Below the pieces are notes generated by a model. It saw nothing but the letters and a program-made list of their open reading frames with translations. It ran no database searches and had not been told where the DNA came from. The position numbers and the translations under genes were made by a program. A stretch of DNA of 64,000 nucleotides from Acanthosoma haemorrhoidale (taxonomy: Eukaryota > Arthropoda > Insecta > Hemiptera > Acanthosomatidae): NCBI GenBank assembly GCA_930367205.1, contig OV884012.1, forward strand, positions 47,575,239-47,639,238, in the 5' to 3' direction. Shown here in pieces: positions 34,027-44,151 of the stretch. Within the stretch, counting starts at the first letter, position 1, and every line of letters begins with the position of its first letter.

Positions 34027-35584
34027 CACTGACAGGCAAAAAATTCCAACTACCTGATTTTTTCATGTTTTTATCTCAAAATATTTCTGCTTTGGATTGG
34101 TCAATTTTTTTTATGAATAAATATGTATTTTTTTTTTTTTTTTTTCGATTAGAAATGTCAATATAGAGGATAGTAACCCATAATCCTTAATTCAATTAAA
34201 GGACTGTCGTTCCCAATGTTTACTTTCCATGGAATTAAAAATGTTTATTCAGTGTCATTTGCGTTCTGGTGCAGCAAATTTCTTAGTTTTCGGCTTCGAT
34301 ATTTTAATTTTCTCAATTTTAAGTTTAACAATTCCTCTTCGTGCTGAGGATGTTACACGTGGTGTGGCACTTATTGATGATGGACGTTCCTTTAGATATG
34401 CAGCTAATGCCATCGGAGTTCCCTATGAAACTCTACGAGACGCCGTCAGGCGTTTTCGAGAAACTGTGTCTTACCATAGAAGGGCCGGTTCTGGACGGCC
34501 TAGGGCAACAGAACCACAGGATGGCCGGTTTCTTACTTCTAGAATTTTACGAAACCGGCACCTTACCGTTCTTCAAACGATTCATCAGCTCCAAGAAGTT
34601 CGAGGTGTGCGAATTTCTGAACGTACTGCTCGGAGAAGATTAAATGAGTATGGACTAATGGCTTTTCGCCCAGAATTGACCATACAGACCAGAATTGACA
34701 GTACAGACCTACCTTCATCAACACAACATTGAGGTCTTAGCTTGACCAGCACGTTCTCCAGATTTGAACCCTGACGAGCATTAATGGGATAACCTCGGAA
34801 GACGAATAAGAGCGCGTTCAGAACTTCCTGATACACTGCAGGACTTTGAGTATGGACTAATGGCTTTTCGCCCAGAGCCATTGACCAGAACTCACAGAGT
34901 TACACGGCTGGCTTTTGCTCGAGAAAACAGTGATTGGACTATGGACGAATAGTGTGCTGTACTTTTTACAGATGAATCTAGATTTGCTCTACGATCTCCA
35001 GACGGGCGTGAAAGGGTGTGGAGAAGAAGAAATGAAAGGTATGCAGCCTGTAATTTCACTATGTAATGTCACTCGCATAGTACATACGTTCCTTCATCCG
35101 CACAACATTGAGGTCTTAGCCTGGCCAGCACGTTCTCCCGATTTGAACCCTGTCGAGCATTTATGGGATAACCTCGGAAGACGAATAAGAGCGCGTTCAG
35201 CACTTCCTGATGCACTGCAGGACTTTGAAAGGGCTCTTCGGGAAGAATGGGCTTATCACTAGCAAAGAAACATTTCCCGACTGGTGGAAAGTATGCAGAA
35301 AGTAAGAAGTAATAAAGGCAAAAGGAGGAAATACGCGCTATTACATGATCCTGCCATTAATTTCTTTTAGGATAAAAATGGTTATTTTTCAATTGGTTTC
35401 TTAGCAGTTCACATTTTGATTTTAAATTTTTAAACAAAGACTCATTTAATAAAGGTTAAAAACCTTATTAAAGGTAAAAAAGATTTTATAAATTCAATAA
35501 ATAATAAGTATTATATACAATTACCATGTATTATATACAAATACAATTTTTTTACAACTAGGTGGAATTTTTCGCCTGTCAGTG
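34027..35584 (+). mobile_element. Tc1/mariner-like DNA transposon, rearranged
   Basis: The ends are inverted repeats of about 26 bp (CACTGACAGGC, A or G, AAAAATTCCA) flanked by TA on both sides (34025-34026 and 35585-35586), the target duplication of this superfamily. Total length is 1558 bp. Inside is a broken transposase and a displaced duplicate of its 3' part: 34716-34848 matches 35093-35228, and GTATGGACTAATGGCTTTTCGCCC occurs at both about 34648-34671 and 34850-34873. It cannot make transposase but could be mobilised in trans if its ends are intact. Confidence 0.92.
34229..35262 (+). pseudogene. Tc1-like transposase, broken
   Basis: N-terminal part (34229-34732): a helix-turn-helix pair, with GVALIDDGRSFRYAANAIGV and then YETLRDAVRRFRE, followed by a GRPR-type hook (SGRPRATEP) and the second helix-turn-helix (TVLQTIHQLQ, SERTARRRLNEYG). 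The frame then enters the misplaced duplicate and stops. The catalytic part resumes at about 34880 with THRVTRLAFARENSDWT, an in-frame TAG, then FTDESRFAL (first Asp). The segment that should carry the second Asp (the D-N-x-x-x-H box) is missing between about 35050 and 35070. The last block has WPARSPDLNPVEHLWDNLG with the final Glu. It lacks a catalytic residue and an uninterrupted frame, so it is inactive. Confidence 0.9.
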
Positions 35585-35586
35585 TA

Positions 35587-36119
35587 GATCATCCAGTTTT
35601 AGTTGATTGCGAGCCAAAGTAATGGACTGTCCGTGTAAGGAATTTGTTTGGTTGAGTTTGACTCACTACCTGTTGGACCATTATTAAAGTTTTCAGGGAT
35701 TAATTTGTAGTTTAGGAATGCTTGTGTTGAATTGTGTTGAGGTGATTGTGGCTCAGCACTCTGCATGTCCAAGTAGTGTGTTTCGATATTGTGGGATGTG
35801 CTGAGAATAATGTGGCGGTGGGCTTAGCTTTATGCCCTGTGATACTCCGAGCCTTGACAGCCAGCTCATCACTCTAGGAACATGTTTTTTCTACCAACAT
35901 TACGTTCCCGCTAGAGAATTGATCTGCTATAAATGCCCAAGTTTTTTTTTGTAATACCGCATAGTATTGGTATCAGTATAAAGGGAGACATCTAGTGATT
36001 AAGCTCCCTCCCTCCTATGTCATTACGTTTCAGCGTTAAAAATAAGTGTATTGGAATCCAGGAATGTCATTTCACTTGGAACGGGCGGAACAGAAAGGTA
36101 CTATTATTAGAACTCACCC
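35587..36119. other. Noncoding
   Basis: Mixed composition, no gene recognised. Confidence 0.4.
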
Positions 36120-36570
36120 CGTGAAATAATCTGCGTCATCGGTCCGGGTGATTACGAGAGCGAGCGGGACTAATGCGGCAGTGAGGATTTATCAGAGGCA
36201 CCTTGTCCAGGCGGCCAGCTGGGCTGGAAATAGCCCTCATAAATATTACAATAGGGACGGTCCCCGCTAATATCGGAAGAGGACGATGAGCCACGGTCGG
36301 TGAGCCGTGTTTTCACTAAACCGCCTGACAAACAGACAGAGGGCTCGCTTCCGATCCAGCGGCCAATCGCTAATAGTGCGGCAGGGGACGAGGCATCTGG
36401 TCCATTCAGGAAGTCCTCCGGACCGGAAGGGGAGTCTAGGTGGAGGAAGAACTGCGATCGGTGTCACTGTGCTCCTGGTCCTGTCACCACATCCCCCTTT
36501 ATCTGCCGGTTTCCCACTTAGCTGGGCGCATTGTCTACGGCCTCTCCCTATGCTAAGGCTTCTCCCAGCC
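36120..36570. promoter_or_regulatory. Prominent GC-rich island, candidate conserved noncoding element
   Basis: One of the strongest composition changes in the window. Three overlapping frames of 70-100 codons cross it in different phases on both strands, a sign of GC-driven absence of stops rather than coding. It contains CTCATAAATATTACAATAGG, GGACGGTCC (with the complementary-type word GGGACCGTCC near 7988), and GGACCGGAAGGGG. A regulatory role is inference. Confidence 0.35.
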
Positions 36571-39500
36571 ATGAATTAATCAATAAGTACAGAAAACAAA
36601 TGTTATCATAAAACTGTATCTCCCCGCAGATGAAAACTCTTTGTTTATGGGCGCTTTGGTCAACTTGAATTGGCATCTTTCGTGGAGGAATGGGTTGGAG
36701 ATCACTGGGTGTTGACCTACCTGTCGTATGACCATTACTTTTTAAAATCCTTCGGAAATTATCATGAACAGAAGAGGACATTTAAGATTAGGTACAGACT
36801 ATTTTCCCTAGAAATAACATGTTGCATGAATTACGTTCACTGTATATAAAGAAGGAGTAGCCCTTCTTAACGCACTGTGGGATTTCGAACCCGTTTCGTA
36901 GTTTGTGGCATCATTAGGAAAAGTCTTCATTATACGGAAGTAGGATATTACTCAAATGACAGTAGTTGGCCAGCGAACTTTTGCCTCGACGTGAGTTAAT
37001 CAACACCTCACTTACTTCAACCATTGAAAACAGATTAGTACGAAATTGGTGTGCTGCTAGTAAAGTTGATAGTTACCGGTTTGGTTATTTTTCTGCAAAT
37101 TCCCAACCAATGATGTACTTTGAAAGTCTTGTATACTTAGAATCTAGCAAGATAGCTTGTCTCACTTTGATGTCACAACTAATAATTTCACGTGGTAAGT
37201 CTTATTTACCAATCCTATTTACTATTAAATCAAGCGATAACAGCAGGCTTGCTATAAATACATTAGTCGTATTATTTATCGCGGATCTAGTTTACCGAAA
37301 GGAGCAATTATTTGGAGGCTTGGAGCACCTTCTCTGGTAGTGACAACGGAGTCCCTTAAGCATCTCTAGAAATTGTCCTTTCTCTTTCTATGACATTCCT
37401 TTCTTTTGATGTATTTAAAAGTATATTATAAATACAAGAAAATGTGTAAAACAAAAAAAAATGGTTCAAACAATGGAAAATAATGACCATTTATCTGTAT
37501 CAAGTAGTACATGTAGCTTATTTCATCAAATTTTAATTGGCATATACACGTAGCCGACGTTACGTGACAAACTAACTAACGATGAAATGCTCAATAGTTT
37601 CAAGGCAAGTGAATTAAGTAAACAGGTCTGGGATTACCTAGAAATACTTGTCCAAGAGGCAACGTTCCCGTTATCATATTAACCTTGGCCAAGTTGTAAA
37701 TTAATTAACATGATGAAGTTCACATCATTTCAGCTTGTGAACTCCGCCAATTCCATCCAATGTCAATATCTCCATTTGACATACGTAGCAATCAAACAAT
37801 ATCATTAAGGTGAGAGAGATTGATTTGACAAGAGGATTCGGGTTAATGATATGTGCACTTGACTGGTGAAGGATCCTGAGCTAATCTTAGTTAATGGACA
37901 TTACATTAAACATTGAAAATGATTATTAAATTAAACAGTTTACTTATTGAAGTATTATGGTAAAAAAATTACAATTAATTTTTGTCAGTATTCCCTGAAA
38001 TGTCTCTTAAAAAACTGTATACAATGTACAATGGCTAATAAAAGTAAACCCAGTAAATAAAATGTACTTTTTCTAATATTTCATTTGTGTCAATAAGGAC
38101 TACCGATTAAGGATATGGGTAGCTTTACGTTCGTCCGTTGAGTAAATGTGTCATTGGCTCCTAGTCAAATATCTCACTTTAGCAATAGGCTCGAAAAACT
38201 TTATTTTTTTCGGTGAATTTGATTAGCTCCTTGGCATTAGTGACGAGATATCGGATAGTTCAAAGATGCATCATCTTTTCATAAAATATATAAATGCAAA
38301 TTTGTATAATCCCATGTAAGGTGATTAATATTACACATGTATGTATGGAAAACATAATCGTTATTCAGCACAAGTTAGTTGCATATAAGTTGTTAGGCTC
38401 ATTAGTGTTTCTATTGCAGTTAAAATCCACCCATAACGACTGGCACACTAATAGCAGAACATTGGACGATAATCGCATATCGTGGGTTTGGGCATATGGT
38501 GGGCCATGTAATAATACGGTTTAGTGTCTGGTTTAGACAGAGCAGTTCATTAAATTTCATGTCTAGCCGTGTTTGACACCATTTAACACGATAAACAGAG
38601 AGAGGCCAGGTATAGTGGTCGGGATGAAGATAGTTAAACTAAATTTTATTCCACGTAATTATGGCAGAATATGGTGAAATCCACAGTACTGCACCATGCT
38701 TAAATAAAATCTGCTTGCTTCTTCAGCAGAGTGTGGTAAAACTTTAATGTATTTTATTCGAGTATCATAGAAAAATGCTAAAGAACCCCTATCCTATGTT
38801 CTATGGTGAAAGAATGAAAAAAAATTCATAGTATTATTGATAAACTAATAAAAAATACGGTGCAGGAAGTGTCCGACATTAATTTTAAACTAATACCTAA
38901 GATATTTCTTCTGCCCAACTAGTATGTACGTTTAAGGATTGTAAAAAGAGCAAATCTTTTTGAATTTGATACCAGTTTATCCTATCTCCCACTCTTATTC
39001 AGGGGAATATCAATATTTATATATAATTATCTGTAAATTTAAAGGGGCTATGGGGAAAAAAAAAAAAAAAAAATTGATACCAAGGGCATTGGCATGGTAC
39101 ATGGAATAGCCAATAGTCCTGCTCTCTTCCTGTCTATCAAGAAGTGCCTCTAAAACTTAATTAGAGAATACTGTTTCTTCTAAATAAGTTAAAAATAACA
39201 TTGAAATAGCATACATTGTTTTTTGTTTTACATATTAAAAATCTCCCAGAGTGGAAATCAGTGCTCCCTGGGATATTTTTTGTCACCTTATCCAAGGAGA
39301 ACCTTTTGCAAAACGCTGCCTCACATTTTCCCCCACTACAGCTAGAAAGTACACTTTTTGAAGACCCGCAAACTATCACTTTTACCTAATGTTCCTTGTG
39401 ACACCCTTTTAAATAGTTTTGTTTAAATCGTGAACATATCTTAAACCGCTCCTAATTGCACGTAATATGTTATTTGTTAATTAATATTTCTTTTGAACAA

Positions 39501-40725
39501 TCAGTAAACAATGAACTTGATCAATTTCCCGACCCCTTAATATATATCATCCAGGCAAAAGAGGGAAAAATCACAAAGAAAGAAATTAGAAACCAGTCTC
39601 ATTTCATCCATAACTGGTCAGTCATTCTATTTTGCTCCAGGATCAACTTGATGTACCTGGACAATAAACTATTGAAGATTTATACAGTCTGCATAAAGTA
39701 AATAGGCCCATTTCCTTTGAGATTATTAAACATTAAATAGAATGTATGTACGTTACAATAGACTTTACTCCTACGGATATTTAACAGCTCTGGTATGCAA
39801 TACAGGATTGAGAATTGACGTTTATGTTGCATTTGAGGTCTTCTATCTCATACTTAAGTTTACGTTGCACAATGGGCGTACATATATATATATATGTTTT
39901 AACATTCATGATATTTGAGAATAAGACCAGGAACCCTCACATCTGGTAAGGGTCATTTTTCCTTATGCTCCTAGGATGAGGTAAACCGGCAGTCTTAGCA
40001 CAACCGTCGAGAAGACGCAGTTAGCAAGCTCCCGAATTGGCGGTTACCATACAGGAAGAGAGGAGAAGAACCAACAGCAGAAAGTAACGTTGATTGGATT
40101 ACAGGAAGATCATCGATTGGGTGATATTAATATTGTTTCTTATTATGGACCCATTAAAAGAAATTGAGCTCAAATTCATGTTTGTAATTAGTAGTAATTA
40201 TCCTAATTTAAAAATGAATTGAATATTTTTTTCATACTTTTGTCAGTACTCTATGTTAATTATAATTATTTGTTATAACCATTTTATTTGAATATATTTC
40301 ACAATTCCTAGTTTCTCAATTTATTAATAACTACAACATTAGCCTTGAGATCGGGCGATTCAATCGGGATAAATTCCTAGGTCAATATGTTTCAATATAT
40401 ATATATATGTAAGTTTGAACATTACCGCCAAACTTTAGCACATATGTTAGGTCCCTACAGAGCGCGCTAGGATCGAATGATGCTCCGAGTTGTAACCTCC
40501 TGAATATGGGTACTCTTGTTAATACAATGGTCAACACTTATTATGGACAATTGTATTGATTCAGGTTAGTCATTAGTTTTATTTGTTTATTGTAATATTT
40601 GTAGCGCTAGCTAATGTGTACACATGTTTAATATTACAGTTCTAAACTACATCTGCAAGTGTTCGATTTATAACCTGAGAACCTCCACCTCCTTTAAGTT
40701 TCTGAATTCGAAACTTACATATATA
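36571..40725. other. Noncoding, AT-rich
   Basis: No supported gene. A 124-codon plus-strand frame at 36966-37340 opens with TTG and shows no domain; it may be a chance frame. AT microsatellites lie near 39886-39896 and 40400-40410. The last bases (TATA at 40722-40725) are the target duplication of the adjoining LTR element. Confidence 0.45.
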
Positions 40726-41042
40726 TGTAATGAAAGTGATCTCTCTTTCATTTGAATTTGCCGTGCTGCTTCCACTGGCCCCCACCAGATGGAGCATCAG
40801 TTATCAGATAGAGAAGGTTATGTGAGATAACAGAACATGTAAATAGTGTGTAAAATAAAATAGTGTAAATAGAGAATTGATAGCTAGAAACTGTAATTGT
40901 CGTTTCTTTGTTTACAGGTAAGATTGTGTAAATCAATATTAATAATTGTTATAATATAATATATAGTGAATAAAATTGCTAACTTTGTTTACAGAGAAAC
41001 TGATTTCAGTTTATTCACCCCACCTTCAATAATTGTCTTACA
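40726..41042 (+). repeat. 5' LTR
   Basis: TG...CA ends. Contains an A/T-rich TATA-like AAAATAAAATAG (about 40853-40864), the proposed RNA start and self-primer ATTGTCGTTT (40896-40905), a splice-donor-like CAG/GTAAG (GT at 40918), a polyadenylation signal AATAAA (40969-40974) and an acceptor-like TTTGTTTACAG ending at 40994. Spacing fits R of roughly 40896 to 40990 and a U5 of about 50 bp; transcript ends are inferred. Confidence 0.93.
40896..40905 (+). promoter_or_regulatory. Candidate self-primer within the LTR
   Basis: ATTGTCGTTT is the exact reverse complement of the first ten bases after the LTR (41043-41052). It lies about 30-40 bases downstream of a TATA-like word, where a transcript 5' end could be. 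In self-primed retrotransposons such as Tf1 the RNA 5' end folds onto the primer site and is cleaved to prime minus-strand synthesis. Confidence 0.55.
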
Positions 41043-41052
41043 AAACGACAAT
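41043..41052 (+). other. Primer binding site, apparently self-complementary
   Basis: AAACGACAAT begins at the first base after the LTR, the normal position of a primer site. No TGG, the start of a tRNA-type site, occurs until the gag ATG 20 bases on. The site is conserved in copy 2 (minus strand, next to 6963). It pairs with 40896-40905 over ten bases. Confidence 0.55.
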
Positions 41053-41062
41053 AGGAGTTACA

Positions 41063-42139
41063 ATGGCGAAAAGACTGCAATTCACCATTAACTTTGTGGG
41101 ATCACCGAAGGATAAGAAGACAAATGTTCTCTTAATTACCACAATTAAAACAGAAGAAAACGAAGAATATGTGTTGCCCCATGAGAAAAGCTTTCTGAGT
41201 GATCATGAAGAATTGACTAAGACACTTATTTATAAAAGATTGAGGAACAGTTTTACTCAAAGAGGTCAACAGAAGAGAGTCTGGATTACATTAACCGAGA
41301 AAATGAAAACAATATATTTTGATGAAGAAGGTAATGTAATGTTTGATAATTTATATTTAGAACAAGTAGTGAATAAAGATAAGATGGTTGAATCCACACA
41401 AAATAAAGAGAATGAGCTAAATTTAAAACATATAGCAGAGAAGTTCATGGTTGAGAAGTTTACATGTAAACACTCAAATGCTAAACAGTGGCTAGAGATG
41501 TTTGAGAAAGAATGTAGAAGATGTGGAATCAGTGAAGACAATAATAAGATTGAGATATTAAGGTTGTTTTTGGAAAAATCATGCTTAGACTGGTACTCAG
41601 CAACCTTAACAATATTAACAATGGATTCTGTGTGGTCTGATTGGAAAGAAAAATTTTTGGAAACTTTTGAAGACCAAGGATGGAGTACAGGAATGCATGC
41701 TATATCATATAGGTATAAAGAAGGTCTACTGATGGAATACGCCATGAAAAAAGAGAAATTATTGTTAGATATGGATGAGAATATTAGTTCACAGACTTTA
41801 GTGATGCTTATAGCTGCAGGCTTACCTGAGTTCATTAGAAATAAGTTAGATAAGGAAAAATGTGAGAATTCGACCAAATTACTTCATGAAATTAGAAAAT
41901 GTGAGGGTCTAGCGAACAAAAAAAATAATTTTATGAAAAAGAAAGATGAAAAACATTTTAGTAAAAATAAATTTCAAGAAAAAAAGCCATGCAATAATTG
42001 TGAACAATTAAACAAAGGCATCAGATATCATCCAGAAGCTTCATGCTGGTTTAAAAAGAGAGACAAATATGAAACTAGAATACTGGGAAGCAACTCAGTA
42101 TTAGAAGTAGATCTAAATACAGAACAAAAAAACGAATAA
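41063..42139 (+). CDS. gag: Gag polyprotein of the LTR element
   Basis: 358 codons from the first ATG after the primer site (MAKRLQFTINFVG); the open frame extends slightly upstream but only with non-ATG codons. The central part (about residues 120-230) looks like a retrotransposon capsid, with WLEMFEKECRRCG, LFLEKSCLDWY and a conserved-looking W-x-x-W. The C-terminal region is lysine-rich with one zinc knuckle near residues 312-331, CNNCEQ...HPEASCW (C-x2-C-x9-H-x4-C), for RNA binding. The frame is intact in this copy. It ends at TAA 42137-42139, just after the A AAA AAC slippery site that should direct a fraction of ribosomes into pol. Confidence 0.92.
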   Translation: MAKRLQFTINFVGSPKDKKTNVLLITTIKTEENEEYVLPHEKSFLSDHEELTKTLIYKRLRNSFTQRGQQKRVWITLTEKMKTIYFDEEGNVMFDNLYLEQVVNKDKMVESTQNKENELNLKHIAEKFMVEKFTCKHSNAKQWLEMFEKECRRCGISEDNNKIEILRLFLEKSCLDWYSATLTILTMDSVWSDWKEKFLETFEDQGWSTGMHAISYRYKEGLLMEYAMKKEKLLLDMDENISSQTLVMLIAAGLPEFIRNKLDKEKCENSTKLLHEIRKCEGLANKKNNFMKKKDEKHFSKNKFQEKKPCNNCEQLNKGIRYHPEASCWFKKRDKYETRILGSNSVLEVDLNTEQKNE

Positions 42140-42154
42140 TCACACCATTGATTA
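42127..42154 (+). promoter_or_regulatory. -1 ribosomal frameshift site between gag and pol
   Basis: A_AAA_AAC at 42127-42133 is in the right phase: the gag frame reads CAA AAA AAC, and slipping back one base gives the frame that opens into protease and RT. The gag stop follows at 42137. Three bases after the heptamer (42134-42136) a 6-bp perfect stem is possible: TAATCA (42137-42142), loop of six, TGATTA (42149-42154). The stem is AT-rich and weak. Confidence 0.7.
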
Positions 42155-44151
42155 AAGTAAAAATATTATTAGAAGAGAAGTTACAGGTAAATGGGACATA
42201 TGATCCAGGATCCCAAGTCTCTCTAATAAATACAAAATTAATTAAGATAAAGAAAAAAACAGAAGATGTTAATAAGATATATTTAAAAACAGTCAATGGT
42301 GTGACACAAACAAAAGGTTTAGTAACCATAAAAGTGAAAATTTTTGACATAGAAAAATATGTTGATGTGTTCATTGTAGAGAGAGATGATTTTGAAGATT
42401 TTCTTATAGGGTTAGATATTATCAAAAAATTTAGATTAATTCAAAATGAGAATCTACAAATATTACAGAAGAAAGAAGATGAAACAGGAAATACTGAGAA
42501 AAAGAAAGAAAAAAATGAAGAAGTTAAAGTGAATTTTAATGAACATATCGAAGAAGACGGGTTCAAAATAAAATTAGATCACTTAGATAATATGAGAAAG
42601 ATTACGATAGAAAGACTGATAGAAAAGTACAGTACAGTATTTGCCAGGAACAAATATGATGTGGGCACGGTTAAGGATTACGAAGCTAGAATTGACTTAC
42701 TAGTAGACAGATTCTGCAGCAAAAGGCCGTATAGATGCACTATAGCAGATAAGAAGGAAATAGAAGATCAGGTGGCAAAATTGTTACAAAATGATTTAAT
42801 TGAAGAGTCCTATAGTCCATTCGCAGCCCCCGTAACCCTAGCATTCAAAAGAGATGAAAACAAGCGATCAAGATTATGTATACATTTTCGTGAATTGAAC
42901 AAACTAGTTATACCACAAGCTCAACCATTCCCATTAATAGATGATTTAATAATACAAACAAGAAACTGCAAATACTTCACCACACTAGATATAAATTCCG
43001 CTTTTTGGTCAATTCCATTACGCATTGAAGATAGACAGAAAACAGGATTTGTCACACAAGAAGGGCACTTCCAATGGACATGCCTACCCTATGGTTTAAA
43101 GACATCACCAGCTATTTTCCAAAGAATTTTATCCAACATCTTAAGAAAGCACAATTTAAAAGACTTTTCAGAAAATTATATAGATGACATCTTAATTTTT
43201 TCGAAATCATTCACAGAACATATAGAACATATAGAAAAAGTAATAAAAGCAATAGTCAATGAAGGTTTCCGATTAAAATTTAAAAAATGTACATTTGCAG
43301 CAGAATCAGCAAAATACCTTGGACACATAATACAACACAATACAGTAAGACCAATAAAGGACAACTTAATTTCAATAAAAAACTTTCCAACTCCAAAAAC
43401 CCAAAAGAACATCAGACAATTTTTAGGAAAAATTAATTTTTATCACGAGTATATACCAAAAAGCTCGATATTGCTAGATCCACTGCATAAATTATTAAGG
43501 AAAAATGAAAAATTCTTATGGACGGAAGAGTGTGAAAAATCCTTTGCAGAAGTAAAGAAATTGCTATGTTCCCAACCAGTGTTAGAAATATTTGATAATG
43601 ATTTACCAATAAGAATTTATACAGATGCATCTCTAGAAGGTATTGGTGCAGTTTTGAAACAAGTACAAAACAATGGAAAAGAAAAGCCAGTAGCATACTT
43701 TTCAAAAAAATTAAGCGAACCGCAAAAAAGGAAAAAAGCAATTTATTTAGAGTGTTTGGCAATCAAAGAGGCATTATAATATTGGCAATACTGGTTAATT
43801 GGAAGAAAATTCACTGTATTTTCAGATCACAAACCATTAGAAAATTTAAACATAAGAGCAAGAACGGATGAAGAACTTGGTGAATTAACTTACTATTTGT
43901 CACAATACAATTTTGAAATTAAATACATTCCGGGAAAGGATAATACCGAAGCAGATAGTTTGAGCAGAAACCCGGTATTAGAACCAATTGAAAATAAAGA
44001 AGAAATCCTAAAAATAGTTACTTTGATAAAAATACAAGAAATTAAAAAAGATCAAGAGGAAAATAGAATATTACAAAACACCAAAACAAAATTAATAGAA
44101 AAAGATGGAGTGTTCTATAAAAAAGTAAGAAATAAAGATAATTTTATCTGA
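42130..44151 (+). pseudogene. pol: pol: protease, RT and RNase H, with a nonsense codon
   Basis: Entered from gag by -1 frameshift; no in-frame ATG precedes the protease. Domains in order: aspartic protease with an unusual D-P-G-S active site (42202-42213); RT with the LDINSAFWSIPL palm motif, the LPYGLKTSPAIFQ box and the catalytic YIDD at 43177-43188; a connection with the usual FLGKINFYHEYIP; RNase H starting at RIYTDAS with its first Asp at 43624. A TAA at 43777-43779 interrupts RNase H, where copy 2 has a lysine codon. The frame then stays open (FSDHKPL, KYIPGKDNTEADSLSR) to 44151. There a 5-bp deletion relative to copy 2, near 44130-44140, throws integrase into another frame. No integrase can be made by this copy. 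Confidence 0.92.

Noticed and set aside
36267..36579. Overlapping ORFs of 73-101 codons on both strands
   Set aside because: Three frames open in the same GC-rich island with mutually exclusive readings and no recognised domain.
36880..36905. tRNA B-box-like GGGATTTCGAACCCG
   Set aside because: No A box or cloverleaf can be built around it.
36966..37340. 124-codon plus-strand ORF
   Set aside because: Opens with TTG, no domain, no splice context, no repeat context. A chance open frame is adequate, though it is the longest unexplained frame outside the mobile elements.
41266..41877. 203-codon minus-strand ORF
   Set aside because: Antisense shadow of gag; no independent features.
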